Shown: positions 17,059 through 26,427, counted from the first letter of the stretch. The stretch: DNA of 64,000 nucleotides from Streptomyces sp. HUAS YS2 (GCF_033343995.1 NZ_CP137573.1:2046001-2110000), one strand, 5' to 3'. The notes: a model not told the origin generated them from the sequence alone. A program made the numbers and translations.

Positions 17059-17976
17059 ATGACACAGGAGCACCGCAGGCACGTCCTCGTGACCGGCGCC
17101 AACGGTTTCCAGGGCGGGGCCGTGGCCCGGCTGCTCGCCGCCGAGGGGCACGACGTGCGCGGGCTCGTCCGGGACGGGGCCAAGGCCGCGACCCTGCCCC
17201 CCGGCGTCACCCCGGTCCACGGCGACCTGGGCGACCCCGAGGCGCTGCGCGCCGCCTTCGACGGCGTCACCCACGCCGTCGTCGTGATGCCGCTGGAGTA
17301 CGACTCGGAGACCGTGGCCGGGTACGCCCGCAACATCGCCGAGGCCGCCCACGAGGCCGGGGTGCGCCGCCTGGTCTACAACGTCAACACGCCGGTCCCG
17401 GACGAGACCACCCCGTACGCCGGGTTCGAGACCCGCCGCCTCGCCGAGCGGATCCTCCTCGACGGCAAGGTCCCCGTCGTCGTCGTACGGCCGCCGGTCT
17501 ACCTGGAGAACCTCTTCAGCCCCTGGAACGGCCCCGCCATCGTCAACGACGGCGTCCTCGCCTACCCGCTGCCCGCCGACCAGAAGGTCGCGTGGATGTC
17601 CCACGCCGACCTCGCCCGCGTAGCCGCCCGCGCCCTCGACGAGGACGTGCCGGCGGGACGCGTGTGGAACGTGGGCGGCGGCGAGGTCCTCACCGGTCCC
17701 GAGCTCGCCACCGCCTTCGGGCGCGCGCTCGGCCGCGAGGTGACCTACCTGCCCCTGGACGTCGCCGCCTTCGAGGAGGGCCTCGGCCGGGCGATCGGCC
17801 CCGAGGCCGCCGCCGGCGTCGCCGGCATCTACCACTACGCCGGCACGGGCCGGGCGGCCGACCTGCTCGCCCCGTCTCCTGCCGACGTCGAGACCGCCTT
17901 CGGCGTGCGCCTCACCCCTGTCACCGAGTGGGTCGAGGCGCAGCCCTGGGAGCACTGGGCCCACGCGGCGGGCTGA
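17059..17976 (+). CDS. NmrA-family NAD(P)-binding protein
   Basis: A 305-residue atypical SDR. The dinucleotide motif VLVTGANGFQGGAVARLLAAEGHDV lies at residues 8-32, and a central acidic-to-hydrophobic strand (HGDLGDPEALRAAFDGVTHAVVVMPLEY) is typical of the NmrA/HSCARG group. These either reduce small molecules or sense NADP redox state. The catalytic YxxxK of classical SDRs is not obvious. Between the MFS and ketosynthase genes it is probably an oxidoreductase of the pathway. The ATG at 17059 follows GAAAGGC. Confidence 0.85.
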   Translation: MTQEHRRHVLVTGANGFQGGAVARLLAAEGHDVRGLVRDGAKAATLPPGVTPVHGDLGDPEALRAAFDGVTHAVVVMPLEYDSETVAGYARNIAEAAHEAGVRRLVYNVNTPVPDETTPYAGFETRRLAERILLDGKVPVVVVRPPVYLENLFSPWNGPAIVNDGVLAYPLPADQKVAWMSHADLARVAARALDEDVPAGRVWNVGGGEVLTGPELATAFGRALGREVTYLPLDVAAFEEGLGRAIGPEAAAGVAGIYHYAGTGRAADLLAPSPADVETAFGVRLTPVTEWVEAQPWEHWAHAAG

Positions 17977-18058
17977 TCCGGGCACGGGCCGGACCGGGAC
18001 ACCGGCCGGCCCGCACGGCCCTGATCGGCCCGCCGACACAGCCACGGGGGGAGCAAGG

Positions 18059-19546
18059 ATGTACGACCACACCGGCGAGCTCGGCCAGGAGCCCGCCACC
18101 GAAAGCGCGCGTGAGCGCGGACGAGAAGACACCACCACCGCCGTCGCGGTGATCGGGATCGGCTGCCGGCTGCCGGGGGCCCACGGGCCCGCGCGGCTGT
18201 GGGAGCTGCTCCGGGCCGGCCGGGACGCCGTCGGTCCCGCACCGGAGGACCGGTTCCCTGCGGACGCCGCACCGCCCGCGGGCGGTCTGCGCGGCGGCTT
18301 CGTCGACGGCGCCGACCTCTTCGACGCCGGCTTCTTCGGCATCCCTGACGGCGAGGCCGACGCCATGGACCCGCAGCAGCGCCTGCTGCTCCTGACCGCC
18401 TGGGAGGCGCTCCAGGACGCCGGCGCCGACCCGCGCGCGCTGGCCGGCAGCCGTACCGCGGTGTTCGTCGGGCAGTCGCACGCCGACCACTGGGACCGGC
18501 TGCGCGCCGCCCGTGCCGGATCGCTCGACCTGGACTGTCTGGTCGGCGGCCAGCAGCGGTCGATGCTCTCCGGACGACTCTCCCATCACCTGGGCCTCCA
18601 CGGTCCCAGCGTCACCCTCGACTGCGCCCAGGCGTCCTCGCTCGCCGCGGTCCATCTGGCCTGCCTCAGCCTGCGCGCCGGCGAGTCCCGGACGGCTCTG
18701 GCCGGCGGGGCGAACCTGGTGCTCGGCACCACCGCCACCGAGGTCTTCGACGGCGCCGGCGTCCTCTCCCGGGAGGGCCGCTGCCGCTTCGGGGACGCCG
18801 CCGCCGACGGCTTCGTCCGCTCCGACGGCGTCGGCGTCGTCGTGCTCAAGCGACTCGACCGGGCCCTGGCCGACGGCGATCCCGTACGGGCCGTGATCCT
18901 CGGCAGCGCCATGAGCCACGACGGGGCGGACGAGAAGCGGATCACCGACCCGTCGCCCGCCGGTCAGGCGAGGGCCGTGCGGTGGGCCCATGAGGACGCC
19001 GGCACCTGCCCGGGCGACGTCGGGTACGTCGAGGCGCACGGCACCGGCACCCGCATCGACGCCGTCGAACTCGCCGCGCTCACCGAGGTGCTGGCCGAGG
19101 GCCGGCCCGCCGGCCGGCCCTGTCTGGTCGGCTCGGTCAAGAGCAACATCGGGCACTGCGAGGCCGCCGCCGGCGTCGCCGGTCTCATCAAGACCGTCCT
19201 CTGTCTGGAACACGGCGAGGTCCCGCCCAGCCTCCACTTCGAGAACCCGAACCCGCGGGTCGACTGGGAGCGGCTGCCACTGGTGGTGCCTACCTCGCTC
19301 CGCCCGCTGCCCGCCCCGCCGGGAGGGCCCGCGCTCGCGGCCGTCAACGGCCAGGGCATGTCCGGCACCAACGTGCACCTCGTCCTCGGTCCGCCGCCGC
19401 CCCGCGCTCCCCGGCCGTCCGCCGACCGCGCGGAGGGCCGGCCGGCGGGTCGCGCGGAGGGCCGGCCGGCGGGTCGCCCCGCCCAGCCCTGGCGGCTCCG
19501 CCGTCACGCCTTCCCTGCCGCGCCGGCCCGTCGGCCCGGCCCCTGA
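18059..19546 (+). CDS. Stand-alone ketosynthase with Gln for the active-site Cys (KSQ type)
   Basis: A 495-residue beta-ketoacyl synthase. It shows AVIGIGCRLPG at 31-40, MDPQQRLLL at 103-111, EAHGTGT at 325-331 (H327) and VKSNIGH at 360-366 (K361, H366). The nucleophile motif usually read as D-T-A-C-S-S-S appears as D188-C-A-Q191-A-S-S, so Gln occupies the catalytic Cys position. Known KSQ domains decarboxylate malonyl- or methylmalonyl-ACP to make starter units and cannot condense. Here the protein stands alone: no acyltransferase or acyl carrier protein gene is visible in the cluster. A neighbouring Cys (C189) could have been recruited, but this is speculative. The C-terminal tail (about 455-495) is Arg/Pro/Gly-rich and contains a tandem duplication. 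Confidence 0.88.
   Translation: MYDHTGELGQEPATESARERGREDTTTAVAVIGIGCRLPGAHGPARLWELLRAGRDAVGPAPEDRFPADAAPPAGGLRGGFVDGADLFDAGFFGIPDGEADAMDPQQRLLLLTAWEALQDAGADPRALAGSRTAVFVGQSHADHWDRLRAARAGSLDLDCLVGGQQRSMLSGRLSHHLGLHGPSVTLDCAQASSLAAVHLACLSLRAGESRTALAGGANLVLGTTATEVFDGAGVLSREGRCRFGDAAADGFVRSDGVGVVVLKRLDRALADGDPVRAVILGSAMSHDGADEKRITDPSPAGQARAVRWAHEDAGTCPGDVGYVEAHGTGTRIDAVELAALTEVLAEGRPAGRPCLVGSVKSNIGHCEAAAGVAGLIKTVLCLEHGEVPPSLHFENPNPRVDWERLPLVVPTSLRPLPAPPGGPALAAVNGQGMSGTNVHLVLGPPPPRAPRPSADRAEGRPAGRAEGRPAGRPAQPWRLRRHAFPAAPARRPGP
19427..19474 (+). repeat. Perfect 24-bp tandem duplication in the ketosynthase tail
   Basis: Positions 19427-19450 and 19451-19474 are identical and in frame, encoding RAEGRPAG twice in the low-complexity C-terminus of the ketosynthase. 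It probably arose by replication slippage in GC-rich DNA and would not affect the catalytic core. Confidence 0.85.
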
Positions 19547-19625
19547 CTCCCGACCTCTTCGTCACCGCCCCGTCCGGGCGCGCTCGACCATGTCCACGCT
19601 CGACCACACTCTCCGGAGAACACCC

Positions 19626-20864
19626 GTGACCAGCACACTCGGCATCGATCTCGGCAGTTCCATACGTTCGGCGGCGATCCGGGAACTCGACCCGCTCGCC
19701 GCCGACAAGCTCTGCTTCGACATGCGCCGGCAGAACGAGGACGCCGACGTCCCGGCGCTCGTCTCCGCGCTGCGTTCCCTCGTGCCCACCCTCGACGACG
19801 TCGCCGGCTACTCCCCCGAGGAGTGCGTCGCCGCCATGCGGGACCTCGGCATGTTCCTCGGCTCGATCAAGAAGCACGGTCCCGAACCCGTGCCGTTCGT
19901 CCCCGAGGTGACCCCGGTCCTGCTGGAACTCGGCCGCCGCACCGACATGGTGCCCCGGGACACCGTGCACCACTACACGACCTGGAACCCCACCGGCGGC
20001 CGTCAGCGCATGTACTGCGGCGACATCCAGGAGGCGTACCTCCAGGAGTCCGTCCGCATGGTCTTCCCGCACCTGCGCGAAGGCCTCGAACTGGCCGGCA
20101 TCCTCAGCGACATGGACGTCGACGACCCCAAGTTCGGTGTCCTCACCGACGAACTGACGGGTCACGTGGAGACCATGGTCTCGTCGATCGACATGGTGGT
20201 GGCCAACGTCAGCCCGGTGTTCTTCGCGCGCGGGCTGCGCGCCTACTTCGAGGAGATCACCGTCGACGGGCGGGTGCTGCTCGGCCCCGCCGCCGCCCAG
20301 GTCCCGCTCTGGCTGATCGACCAGGCCGTCTGGGCCTCGGACCGCAGCGAGCCCGGCTACCAGGAGTTCCTCCGCGACTCGGTGCCGTACAGCCTGCCGC
20401 GCTGGCGGGAACTGTACGAGCACTGGACGGCCGTGCCGTCCGTGGTGAGCCGGCTGGTCGCCGCCTACGGCGACGACCCGGAGGAGACCGAGCGCCGGGT
20501 CCCGGCCCTGCGGGCCTCCAGCGAGGCCCTCGCCCGGCTGCTGCGTGTGATCGTCGTCTTCCGCGGCCGGCACCTGGGCATCGCCCGCAAGGCGTACGAC
20601 GCGGACCTCCGGCTCTATCCGGTGGGCAGCGGCGGCGCCAGCGTCGACCTGCTGCGCCGGATCACCGACCTCACCCGGGCCACCGCCCGGCTGACCGGGC
20701 GGCGGTCCGCCGGCGCGGCCGCGGCGTCCACGGAGGACTCCGGCGCCCGGGCGTCCGGCTGCGCCCACGCCTCCGCGGGTGCCTCCGGCTGCGCCCACGC
20801 GTCCGCCGGTGCCGCCGCCGACGCCGCCGCCGGTGCGGAGCGGGCCGAGCGGAGGAGCGCGTGA
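19626..20864 (+). CDS. PrnB-type tryptophan-rearranging haem enzyme homologue
   Basis: A 412-residue protein that closely follows PrnB, the haem enzyme of pyrrolnitrin biosynthesis that turns (chloro)tryptophan into an arylpyrrole. PrnB belongs to the indoleamine/tryptophan dioxygenase superfamily. Shared landmarks are AAMRDLGMFLGSIKKHGPEP (69-88), HHYTTWNPTG (115-124), a conserved PVFFARGLRAYFE segment (197-209), FRGRHLGIARKAYD (312-325) and VGSGG (333-337). H316 matches the PrnB proximal haem ligand region. The tail after about residue 360 is Ala/Gly-rich with a repeated ASGCAHASAG unit. The GTG at 19626 has CCGGAGAA at good distance; an in-frame ATG at 19590 lacks a ribosome binding site. 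No tryptophan halogenase is nearby, so the substrate is probably unchlorinated tryptophan or a derivative. Confidence 0.85.
   Translation: MTSTLGIDLGSSIRSAAIRELDPLAADKLCFDMRRQNEDADVPALVSALRSLVPTLDDVAGYSPEECVAAMRDLGMFLGSIKKHGPEPVPFVPEVTPVLLELGRRTDMVPRDTVHHYTTWNPTGGRQRMYCGDIQEAYLQESVRMVFPHLREGLELAGILSDMDVDDPKFGVLTDELTGHVETMVSSIDMVVANVSPVFFARGLRAYFEEITVDGRVLLGPAAAQVPLWLIDQAVWASDRSEPGYQEFLRDSVPYSLPRWRELYEHWTAVPSVVSRLVAAYGDDPEETERRVPALRASSEALARLLRVIVVFRGRHLGIARKAYDADLRLYPVGSGGASVDLLRRITDLTRATARLTGRRSAGAAAASTEDSGARASGCAHASAGASGCAHASAGAAADAAAGAERAERRSA
20751..20810 (+). repeat. Imperfect 30-bp tandem repeat in the PrnB-like gene tail
   Basis: Positions 20751-20780 and 20781-20810 match at 27 of 30 bases and encode ASGCAHASAG twice (the second copy directly follows the first). 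They lie in the low-complexity C-terminal extension that PrnB lacks. Two Cys and two His in such a short tail are unusual, but a metal-binding role is only a guess. Confidence 0.75.
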
Positions 20865-22144
20865 GCATCCTGATCGCGGGCGCGGGGATCGGCGGGCTGA
20901 CCACCGCGCTGAGCCTGCACGCCGCCGGCCGCACCGACGTGCGCCTCCTGGAGGCCGTACCGGAGATCAAGCCGCTCGGCGTGGGTCTGAACATCCTGCC
21001 CAACGCCGTGCGCGAGCTGGCCGAACTCGGCCTGCTCGACGAGCTCCTGGCCGTCTCCGTGCCCACCGGGACCCTCGGTTACCACAACCGGTTCGGGCAG
21101 CTCATCTGGCGCGAGGAGCGCGGCCTGGCGGCGGGCTACCGCTGGCCGCAGCTGTCGATCCACCGCGGCCGGCTGCAGTCCGTCCTCGCCGAGGCCGTGC
21201 GCCGCCGGCTCGGTCCCGACGCGATCGTCACCGACGCGCGCGTGGAGGGCTTCGAGCCGCGCCCCGACGGGCGGGTCGACGTGCTGGTGAACCACCCCGC
21301 GGCCGGACGGGCGAGCCGGACGACCGCCGACGCGCTGATCGGCGCGGACGGCATCCACTCCCGGGTGCGGGCCCGCCTCCACCCGGAGGAAGGCCCTCCG
21401 CCGTGGAACGGGCTCGTGGTGTGGCGCGGCACGACCACCGCCCCGCCGTTCCTCGACGGACGGTCGATGGTCATCGCGGGGGACGACCGGCGGCGCGCCG
21501 TGATCTACCCGATGTCCGCCCCCGAAGGGCCCTCCGGCGAGGTCCTGGTGAACTGGGCCGTCGCCCGCGCGGCGGACCCGGGCGCGGTCTTCGCGGATGC
21601 GGACTGGAACCGGGCCGTCGCGCCAGAAACGTTCCTGCATCACTTCGCCGACCTGGCGTTCGACTGGCTCGACGTCCCCGCCCTCATCCGCACCGCCCGC
21701 GAGGCGTACGTCTACCCCATGGTCGACCGGGACCCGCTGGAGCGCTGGACCCACGGCGCGGTCACCCTCCTCGGGGACGCCGCCCACGCCATGTATCCGA
21801 TGGGTTCCAACGGCGCCACCCAGGCGATCGTCGACGCCCGCGTCCTCGCCCGCGAACTGGTCCGGCACGACTCCCCCGCCGACGCCCTCGCCGCCTACGA
21901 GGCCGACCGGCTCCCGGTGCTCACCCGCATCCAGGCCAGCGCCCGGCGGCGCGGCCCCGAGGTGGTCATCGACCTCGCCCACGAGCGCGCCCCGGAAGGC
22001 TTCGACGACCCCGCCGAGGTCTTCCCCGGCGACGAACTGCAGTCCATCTCGCGGGACTTCGCCCGACTGGGCGGCTTCGACCCGGAGACGGTCAACACCC
22101 GCCCCTCGCTCGCCGCCCCCACCGTCACCGGAGGTGCCCGATGA
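20861..22144 (+). CDS. PhzS-like FAD-dependent monooxygenase (second copy)
   Basis: About 427 residues, class A flavoprotein hydroxylase. The Rossmann motif IAGAGIGGLTTAL, then IKPLGVGLNILPNAVRELAEL, WPQLSIHRGRLQSVL, IGADGIHSRVRARLHP, and YPMVDRDPLERWTHGAVTLLGDAAHAMYPMGSNGATQAI follow PhzS (5-methylphenazine-1-carboxylate 1-monooxygenase) very closely. Family members hydroxylate, sometimes oxidatively decarboxylate, aromatic acids. The GTG start at 20861 overlaps the PrnB-like stop (GTGA), so the two are translationally coupled, which suggests it acts on the PrnB product. It is clearly related to the enzyme at 12762, probably by an old duplication. Confidence 0.9.
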   Translation: MSILIAGAGIGGLTTALSLHAAGRTDVRLLEAVPEIKPLGVGLNILPNAVRELAELGLLDELLAVSVPTGTLGYHNRFGQLIWREERGLAAGYRWPQLSIHRGRLQSVLAEAVRRRLGPDAIVTDARVEGFEPRPDGRVDVLVNHPAAGRASRTTADALIGADGIHSRVRARLHPEEGPPPWNGLVVWRGTTTAPPFLDGRSMVIAGDDRRRAVIYPMSAPEGPSGEVLVNWAVARAADPGAVFADADWNRAVAPETFLHHFADLAFDWLDVPALIRTAREAYVYPMVDRDPLERWTHGAVTLLGDAAHAMYPMGSNGATQAIVDARVLARELVRHDSPADALAAYEADRLPVLTRIQASARRRGPEVVIDLAHERAPEGFDDPAEVFPGDELQSISRDFARLGGFDPETVNTRPSLAAPTVTGGAR

Positions 22145-22818
22145 GGATCGACATCTGGTCCGACGTGTCCTGCCCCTGGTGCTACATCACCAAGCGGACC
22201 TTCGACCTCGCCCTCTCCGCCTCCGGGCGGAGCGACACGGAAGTGGTGCTCCACCCCTTCCTCATCGACCGCGAACAGCCCGCAGAGCCGATGCCGATGC
22301 TCACCTGGCTGGCCGGCAAGTACGGCGAGGAGCGGGCCGCCGCGATGAACCGGGAGGTCACCGCCGCCGGACCCCGTCACGGCATCGCCTTCCGCAACGA
22401 GACCGGCTTCGCCGCGAACACCCTGGATGCGCACCGGCTGCTCCGCTGGGCCGGACACACGCACGGCCGGCCCGTCCAGTCCCGGCTCGAGGAACTGTTC
22501 TTCGGTGCCTGGTTCACCGAGAGCGCCGACCTCTCCGACCACGGCGTCCTGCTCGACCGCGTCGAGCGGGCCGGCCTGCCCCGCGAGCACGCCGCCCGGC
22601 TGCTCGCCTCCACAGAGGGCGTCGCCGAGGTGCGGGCGGAGGACCGGGCCGCCCGCGCCCGGGGCATCACCACCGTTCCCCATGTCGCCTTCGGCGACGG
22701 GCCGGTCGTCGAAGGCCGCCAGGAGGACCCCGCGGTCTTCCTGCGCATCCTGACCGGCACGCCCGCCGCCGCGCCCGCCTCCACCACCGCGACACCCATC
22801 CAGGAAGTGAACCAGTGA
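22141..22818 (+). CDS. FrnE/DsbA-family oxidoreductase or isomerase
   Basis: A 225-residue thioredoxin-fold protein of the DsbA/2-hydroxychromene-2-carboxylate isomerase group. The CPWC active-site motif is at residues 11-14 ([17 protein letters not shown]), followed by the helical insertion and a cis-Pro-type segment [10 protein letters not shown] (about 181-190). FrnE-like proteins occur in many aromatic natural-product clusters, with proposed disulfide or glutathione-dependent roles. It has no signal peptide, so it acts in the cytosol. It overlaps both neighbours by 4 nt within the tightly coupled prnB-like-to-trpC block. Confidence 0.85.
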   Translation: MRIDIWSDVSCPWCYITKRTFDLALSASGRSDTEVVLHPFLIDREQPAEPMPMLTWLAGKYGEERAAAMNREVTAAGPRHGIAFRNETGFAANTLDAHRLLRWAGHTHGRPVQSRLEELFFGAWFTESADLSDHGVLLDRVERAGLPREHAARLLASTEGVAEVRAEDRAARARGITTVPHVAFGDGPVVEGRQEDPAVFLRILTGTPAAAPASTTATPIQEVNQ

Positions 22819-24470
22819 GCACGCTGTCCCGCCGCGGTTTCGTCGGAGCCGCCGCCCTCGCGGGCGCGGCCGTCACCGCCGCCCCCGCCACCGCCCTGGC
22901 CGCGCCGGCCGCCGAGCCGACCGGCCCGGCGGCCGAGCCCGCCACCGTCGTGCGCCCCGGCGACGCCCCGTACGCGGACCTCAGCCGGGGCGTCAACCAG
23001 CGCTGGACCGGCACCCCGGACACGATCACCCTGCCCCGTACGACCGCCCAGGTCGTCGCCGCCGTCCAGCGGGCCGTCGACACGGGCCGCCGCCCCGCCG
23101 TCAGGGGCGGCGGGCACTGCTTCGAGGACTTCGTCGACCACGCCTCCGTGCGCGCGCTCGTCGATCTCTCGGCCATGAACGCCGTCTCCTACGACACCCG
23201 CCGCAGGGCCGTCGTGGTCGAGGCGGGCGCCCGGCTCGGCGAGGTCAACGAGCAGCTGTTCAAGCGGTGGGGCGTCGCTCTGCCCGGCGGCTCCTGCCCC
23301 ACCGTCGGCGTGGGCGGCCACGTCAGCGGCGGCGGCTACGGCCCCCTCAACCGCACCCTCGGCCTCACCGTCGACCACCTGTACGCGGTCGAGGTGGTCG
23401 TCGTCGACGCCTCCGGCACCGCCCGCGCCGTCGTCGCCTCCCGCGACGACCGCGGCGCCCTGCGCGACCTGTGGTGGGCCCACACCGGCGGCGGTGGCGG
23501 CACCTTCGGCATCGTCACCCGCTACTTCTTCCGCACCCCCGGCGACCTGCCGGCCGGACCCGGGCACGCCCTGCCCGCCCCGCCGCCGGAGCTCCTCGTC
23601 TCCACCGTGGTCTGGCCCTGGGCCGACCTGGGGCAGGACTCCTTCACCCGACTGCTCACCAACTACAGCGCCTGGCACGCCGGGCACAACACCCCCGGAG
23701 ACCCCGAGGCCGACCTCTACAGCCACCTCGCCGTCTTCCACCGCTCCGGCGGGGCCGTCGCCCTCAACGTGCAGCTGTCCACCCGGGCCGGCGACCCCGA
23801 GCGCCGCCTAGACGCCTTCCTCGCCGCCCTCGGGCGCGGAGTCGGCGTCCAGGGCCGCACCGTCGAGCGCACCCGTCTGCCCTGGCTGATGTCCACCCGG
23901 TGGAGCGGCTTCGCGGACCGGCCCACCGGCAAGCGCATCAAGGGCAAGTCCGCCTACCACCGCCGCGCCTTCGACGAGGGGCACGTCACCGCCCTCCACC
24001 GGCACCTGACCCGCACCGACTACGGCCACCCCGGCAGCGGCCTGCTGATCGCCCCGTACGGCGGACAGGTCAACGCCGTCGCCCCCGGCGACACGGCCCT
24101 CGTCCACCGGGACAGCGCGCTCATGCTCATGTACGTCAGCGAGTGGACGGCCGCCGAGGAGGACGCCCGTCACATCGGCTTCCTGCGCGAGCTGTACGAG
24201 GACGTCTACGCGACCACCGGAGGCGCCCCGGTCCCCGGCGCGGCCACCGGCGGCGCGTACGTCAACTACGCCGACACCGACCTCAAGGACCCCGCCCGCA
24301 ACCGCTCGGGCGTCCCGTGGCAGGAGCTGTACTTCGGCTCCAACCTCCCCCGCCTGAGCGCGGCCAAGCGGCGCTGGGACCCGCACCACGTCTTCCGGCA
24401 CGCCCTCTCCGTCGAACCCGGCGGGCCTGCCGGTCCCGTGGCGCCCGTCGCCCCCCGGAGCGCACGGTGA
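22815..24470 (+). CDS. Tat-exported BBE-type FAD-linked oxidase
   Basis: A 551-residue member of the vanillyl-alcohol-oxidase / berberine-bridge-enzyme family. Residues 1-30 form a twin-arginine signal (SRRGFVG followed by an Ala-rich hydrophobic stretch). The FAD domain has GGGHCFEDF, where the His is the usual 8-alpha FAD attachment site, and [19 protein letters not shown], where the Cys fits the second (6-S) attachment of bicovalent enzymes. The BBE C-terminal motif YVNYADTDL is present near residue 479. Such oxidases perform two-electron oxidations, ring closures or aromatisations. Export suggests a final step outside the membrane. It is coupled by 4-nt overlaps to the genes on both sides. 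Confidence 0.92.
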   Translation: MSTLSRRGFVGAAALAGAAVTAAPATALAAPAAEPTGPAAEPATVVRPGDAPYADLSRGVNQRWTGTPDTITLPRTTAQVVAAVQRAVDTGRRPAVRGGGHCFEDFVDHASVRALVDLSAMNAVSYDTRRRAVVVEAGARLGEVNEQLFKRWGVALPGGSCPTVGVGGHVSGGGYGPLNRTLGLTVDHLYAVEVVVVDASGTARAVVASRDDRGALRDLWWAHTGGGGGTFGIVTRYFFRTPGDLPAGPGHALPAPPPELLVSTVVWPWADLGQDSFTRLLTNYSAWHAGHNTPGDPEADLYSHLAVFHRSGGAVALNVQLSTRAGDPERRLDAFLAALGRGVGVQGRTVERTRLPWLMSTRWSGFADRPTGKRIKGKSAYHRRAFDEGHVTALHRHLTRTDYGHPGSGLLIAPYGGQVNAVAPGDTALVHRDSALMLMYVSEWTAAEEDARHIGFLRELYEDVYATTGGAPVPGAATGGAYVNYADTDLKDPARNRSGVPWQELYFGSNLPRLSAAKRRWDPHHVFRHALSVEPGGPAGPVAPVAPRSAR

Positions 24471-25276
24471 GCGTCCTCGACGACCTGGTGCGGGGCGCCG
24501 CCGAGGACGCGGCCGCCCGCCGCCGGGCCCTTCCCCTCGACGAGGTACGGGACCGGGCGCGGGCGCTCGGCCCGGCGCGGGACGCCACCGCGTGGCTCCG
24601 CGACCCGGCGGGACTGCGGGTGATCGCCGAGGTCAAACGGGCCAGTCCGGCGCTCGGCCCGCTCGCCGCGATCGACGACCCGGCCGCCCTCGCCACCGCC
24701 TACGCGGCCGGCGGGGCCGGCGCGATCAGCGTGCTGACCGAGGGGCGCCGCTTCGGCGGCTCCCTCGCCGACCTCGAGTCCGTGCGCGGCGCCGTCGACG
24801 TGCCTGTCCTGCGCAAGGACTTCGTCGTCGACCCGTACCAGGTGTGGGAGGCCCGCGCGCACGGCGCCGACCTGGTGCTGCTCATCGTCGCCGCCCTCGA
24901 CGGCCCGCGCCTCGCGGAGCTGCTGGCGGTCGCGGCGGAGGCCGGTCTGACCACGCTGGTCGAGGTGCACGACGAGGCGGAGGCGGAGCGCGCCCTCGCC
25001 GCCGGTGCCCGGGTCGTCGGCGTCAACGCCCGCGACCTGCGCACCCTGCGGGTCGACCCGGAGGTCTTCGCGCGCGTCGCGCCCGGGCTGCCCGAGGACG
25101 TGGTCCGGGTCGCGGAATCGGGCATCCGGGGCCCCGAGGACGCGGCGCGCTGCGCCGCGCTCGGCGCCGACGCCGTCCTGGTCGGCACCTCCCTCGTCAC
25201 CCATGGCGACCCGGCCGGCGCCGTCGCGGCCCTCACCGCGGCGGGCCGCCGCACGCCACCGCTCGCGACGGCATGA
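24467..25276 (+). CDS. trpC: Indole-3-glycerol-phosphate synthase
   Basis: A 269-residue TIM barrel. It shows the catalytic-lysine strand [10 protein letters not shown] near residues 50-59, the second lysine region [27 protein letters not shown], the [10 protein letters not shown] strand, and the phosphate-binding end ([22 protein letters not shown]). It converts carboxyphenylaminodeoxyribulose-phosphate to indole-3-glycerol phosphate in tryptophan synthesis. The GTG start at 24467 overlaps the oxidase stop and is preceded by CGGAG. Its position inside the biosynthetic operon rather than next to trpB/trpA marks it as a pathway-dedicated copy. Confidence 0.93.
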   Translation: MSVLDDLVRGAAEDAAARRRALPLDEVRDRARALGPARDATAWLRDPAGLRVIAEVKRASPALGPLAAIDDPAALATAYAAGGAGAISVLTEGRRFGGSLADLESVRGAVDVPVLRKDFVVDPYQVWEARAHGADLVLLIVAALDGPRLAELLAVAAEAGLTTLVEVHDEAEAERALAAGARVVGVNARDLRTLRVDPEVFARVAPGLPEDVVRVAESGIRGPEDAARCAALGADAVLVGTSLVTHGDPAGAVAALTAAGRRTPPLATA

Positions 25277-25320
25277 CCCCGCACAGACCGGCCCAGTCCA
25301 CCCCGGCCCGACAGCCGCCT

Positions 25321-25364
25321 ACCCGCCCTTCCGGCACCGTGCGGACGGTGCCGGGGCGGCGGGT
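25321..25364. terminator. Bidirectional terminator between trpC and trpD
   Basis: A perfect 10-bp stem (25331-25340 with 25345-25354, loop GCGG) is extended by outer ACCCGCC/GGCGGGT arms. It lies between the convergent trpC and trpD stop codons and can serve both directions. Confidence 0.7.
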
Positions 25365-25368
25365 CCGG

Positions 25369-26427
25369 TCAGGCGCGCTCCGCACGCTTGGCCGTCAGGG
25401 CGCTCCAGCGTTCCAGGACGCCCGCCGCAGCGCCGGAGTCGATCGACTCGGCCGCGCGTCGCAGGCCGTCCGCGAGACGGTCGAGAAGCGGGGCCGGGGA
25501 CGGGCTCGCCGCAGCGAGGCCGGCCGCGGCGGACAGCAGCACCGCGTCCCGTACGGCCCCCTCGGCTCCGTCGAGGAGCCGACGGGCGGCCCGGGCGTTC
25601 TCCGCCGGGTCGCCGCCGCGCAGTTCCTCGGGCCCGCGCCGGCGCAGCCCGAGGTCGCGCGGGTCGAGGACCTCTTCCCGCGTCCGTCCCTCGTGGACCG
25701 TCCACACCCGGGAGGTGGTGGTCACCGTCAGTTCGTCCATGCCGTCGTCGCCGCGGAAGACCAGCGCCGAGGTACCGCGCCTCGCCAGCACCCCGGCGAC
25801 CAGCGGCAGGGCGTCCGCCGCCGCCACGCCGACCGCCTGGGCGGCGGGCGCGGCCGGATTGCACAGCGGTCCCAGCAGGTTGAGGACCGTGCGCACGCCC
25901 AACTCCTTGCGCGGGGCGGCGGCGTGCCGCAGCGCCGGGTGGAAGACCGGCGCGAAGCAGAAGGTGATGCCCGCCTCCTCGGCGATCTCCGCCACCGCCT
26001 CGGGCGACAGGTCGAGCGTGACTCCCAGCTCCTCCAGGACGTCGGCGGAGCCGCACCGGGACGAGGCCGAGCGGTTGCCGTGCTTGACCACCTTCGCCCC
26101 GGCGCCGGCGGCGACGAGCGCGGCCATGGTGGAGATGTTGACGCTGTGCGAGCCGTCGCCGCCGGTCCCGACGATGTCCAGGGCGGGGCCGTTCACGGCG
26201 AGCGGGACGGCGCGGCGCAGCATGGCCCGGGTGAACCCCTCGACCTCGTCGACGCTCTCGCCCTTGGCCCGCAGGGCGACGAGCAGCCCGGACAGCGCGG
26301 CCGGTCCCACCTCGCCCGCCATGATCCGCTCCATCGCCCAGTCGGTGTCGTCGGCCGTCAGTCCGCCGCCCTCCAGCAACGTCTCCACCAGTGCGGGCCA
26401 TTCTCGGTTCGTCGGCCGTACGGTCAC
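25369..26427 (-). CDS. trpD: Anthranilate phosphoribosyltransferase
   Basis: A 352-residue enzyme joining anthranilate to PRPP. The PRPP-binding motif [49 protein letters not shown] (about residues 86-134) is intact, as are the Mg-binding DDGMDELT (about 226-233) and NLLGPLCNP (163-171). The GTG start at 26427 is preceded on the minus strand by GGGAGGGG. It is divergent from the MocR regulator gene, and the gap between them carries GACCAA repeats. Like trpC, E and G here, it is probably a pathway-dedicated paralogue. Confidence 0.94.
   Translation of the reverse strand: MTVRPTNREWPALVETLLEGGGLTADDTDWAMERIMAGEVGPAALSGLLVALRAKGESVDEVEGFTRAMLRRAVPLAVNGPALDIVGTGGDGSHSVNISTMAALVAAGAGAKVVKHGNRSASSRCGSADVLEELGVTLDLSPEAVAEIAEEAGITFCFAPVFHPALRHAAAPRKELGVRTVLNLLGPLCNPAAPAAQAVGVAAADALPLVAGVLARRGTSALVFRGDDGMDELTVTTTSRVWTVHEGRTREEVLDPRDLGLRRRGPEELRGGDPAENARAARRLLDGAEGAVRDAVLLSAAAGLAAASPSPAPLLDRLADGLRRAAESIDSGAAAGVLERWSALTAKRAERA

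Noticed and set aside
15487..18366. Very long minus-strand frame (over 900 codons) opposite the MFS and NmrA genes
   Set aside because: Its translation is a low-complexity Gly/Arg/Gln string and lies opposite three genes with clear domains; it is an antisense shadow.
18059..19546. Type I polyketide synthase module
   Set aside because: Only one ketosynthase domain, with Gln in place of the catalytic Cys; no acyltransferase, ketoreductase or carrier protein nearby.
12762..22144. Phenazine biosynthesis, suggested by two PhzS-like enzymes and a DAHP synthase
   Set aside because: No PhzB, PhzD, PhzF or PhzG homologue is present, and the anthranilate synthase is TrpE/TrpG type; the PrnB-like enzyme fits a tryptophan route better.
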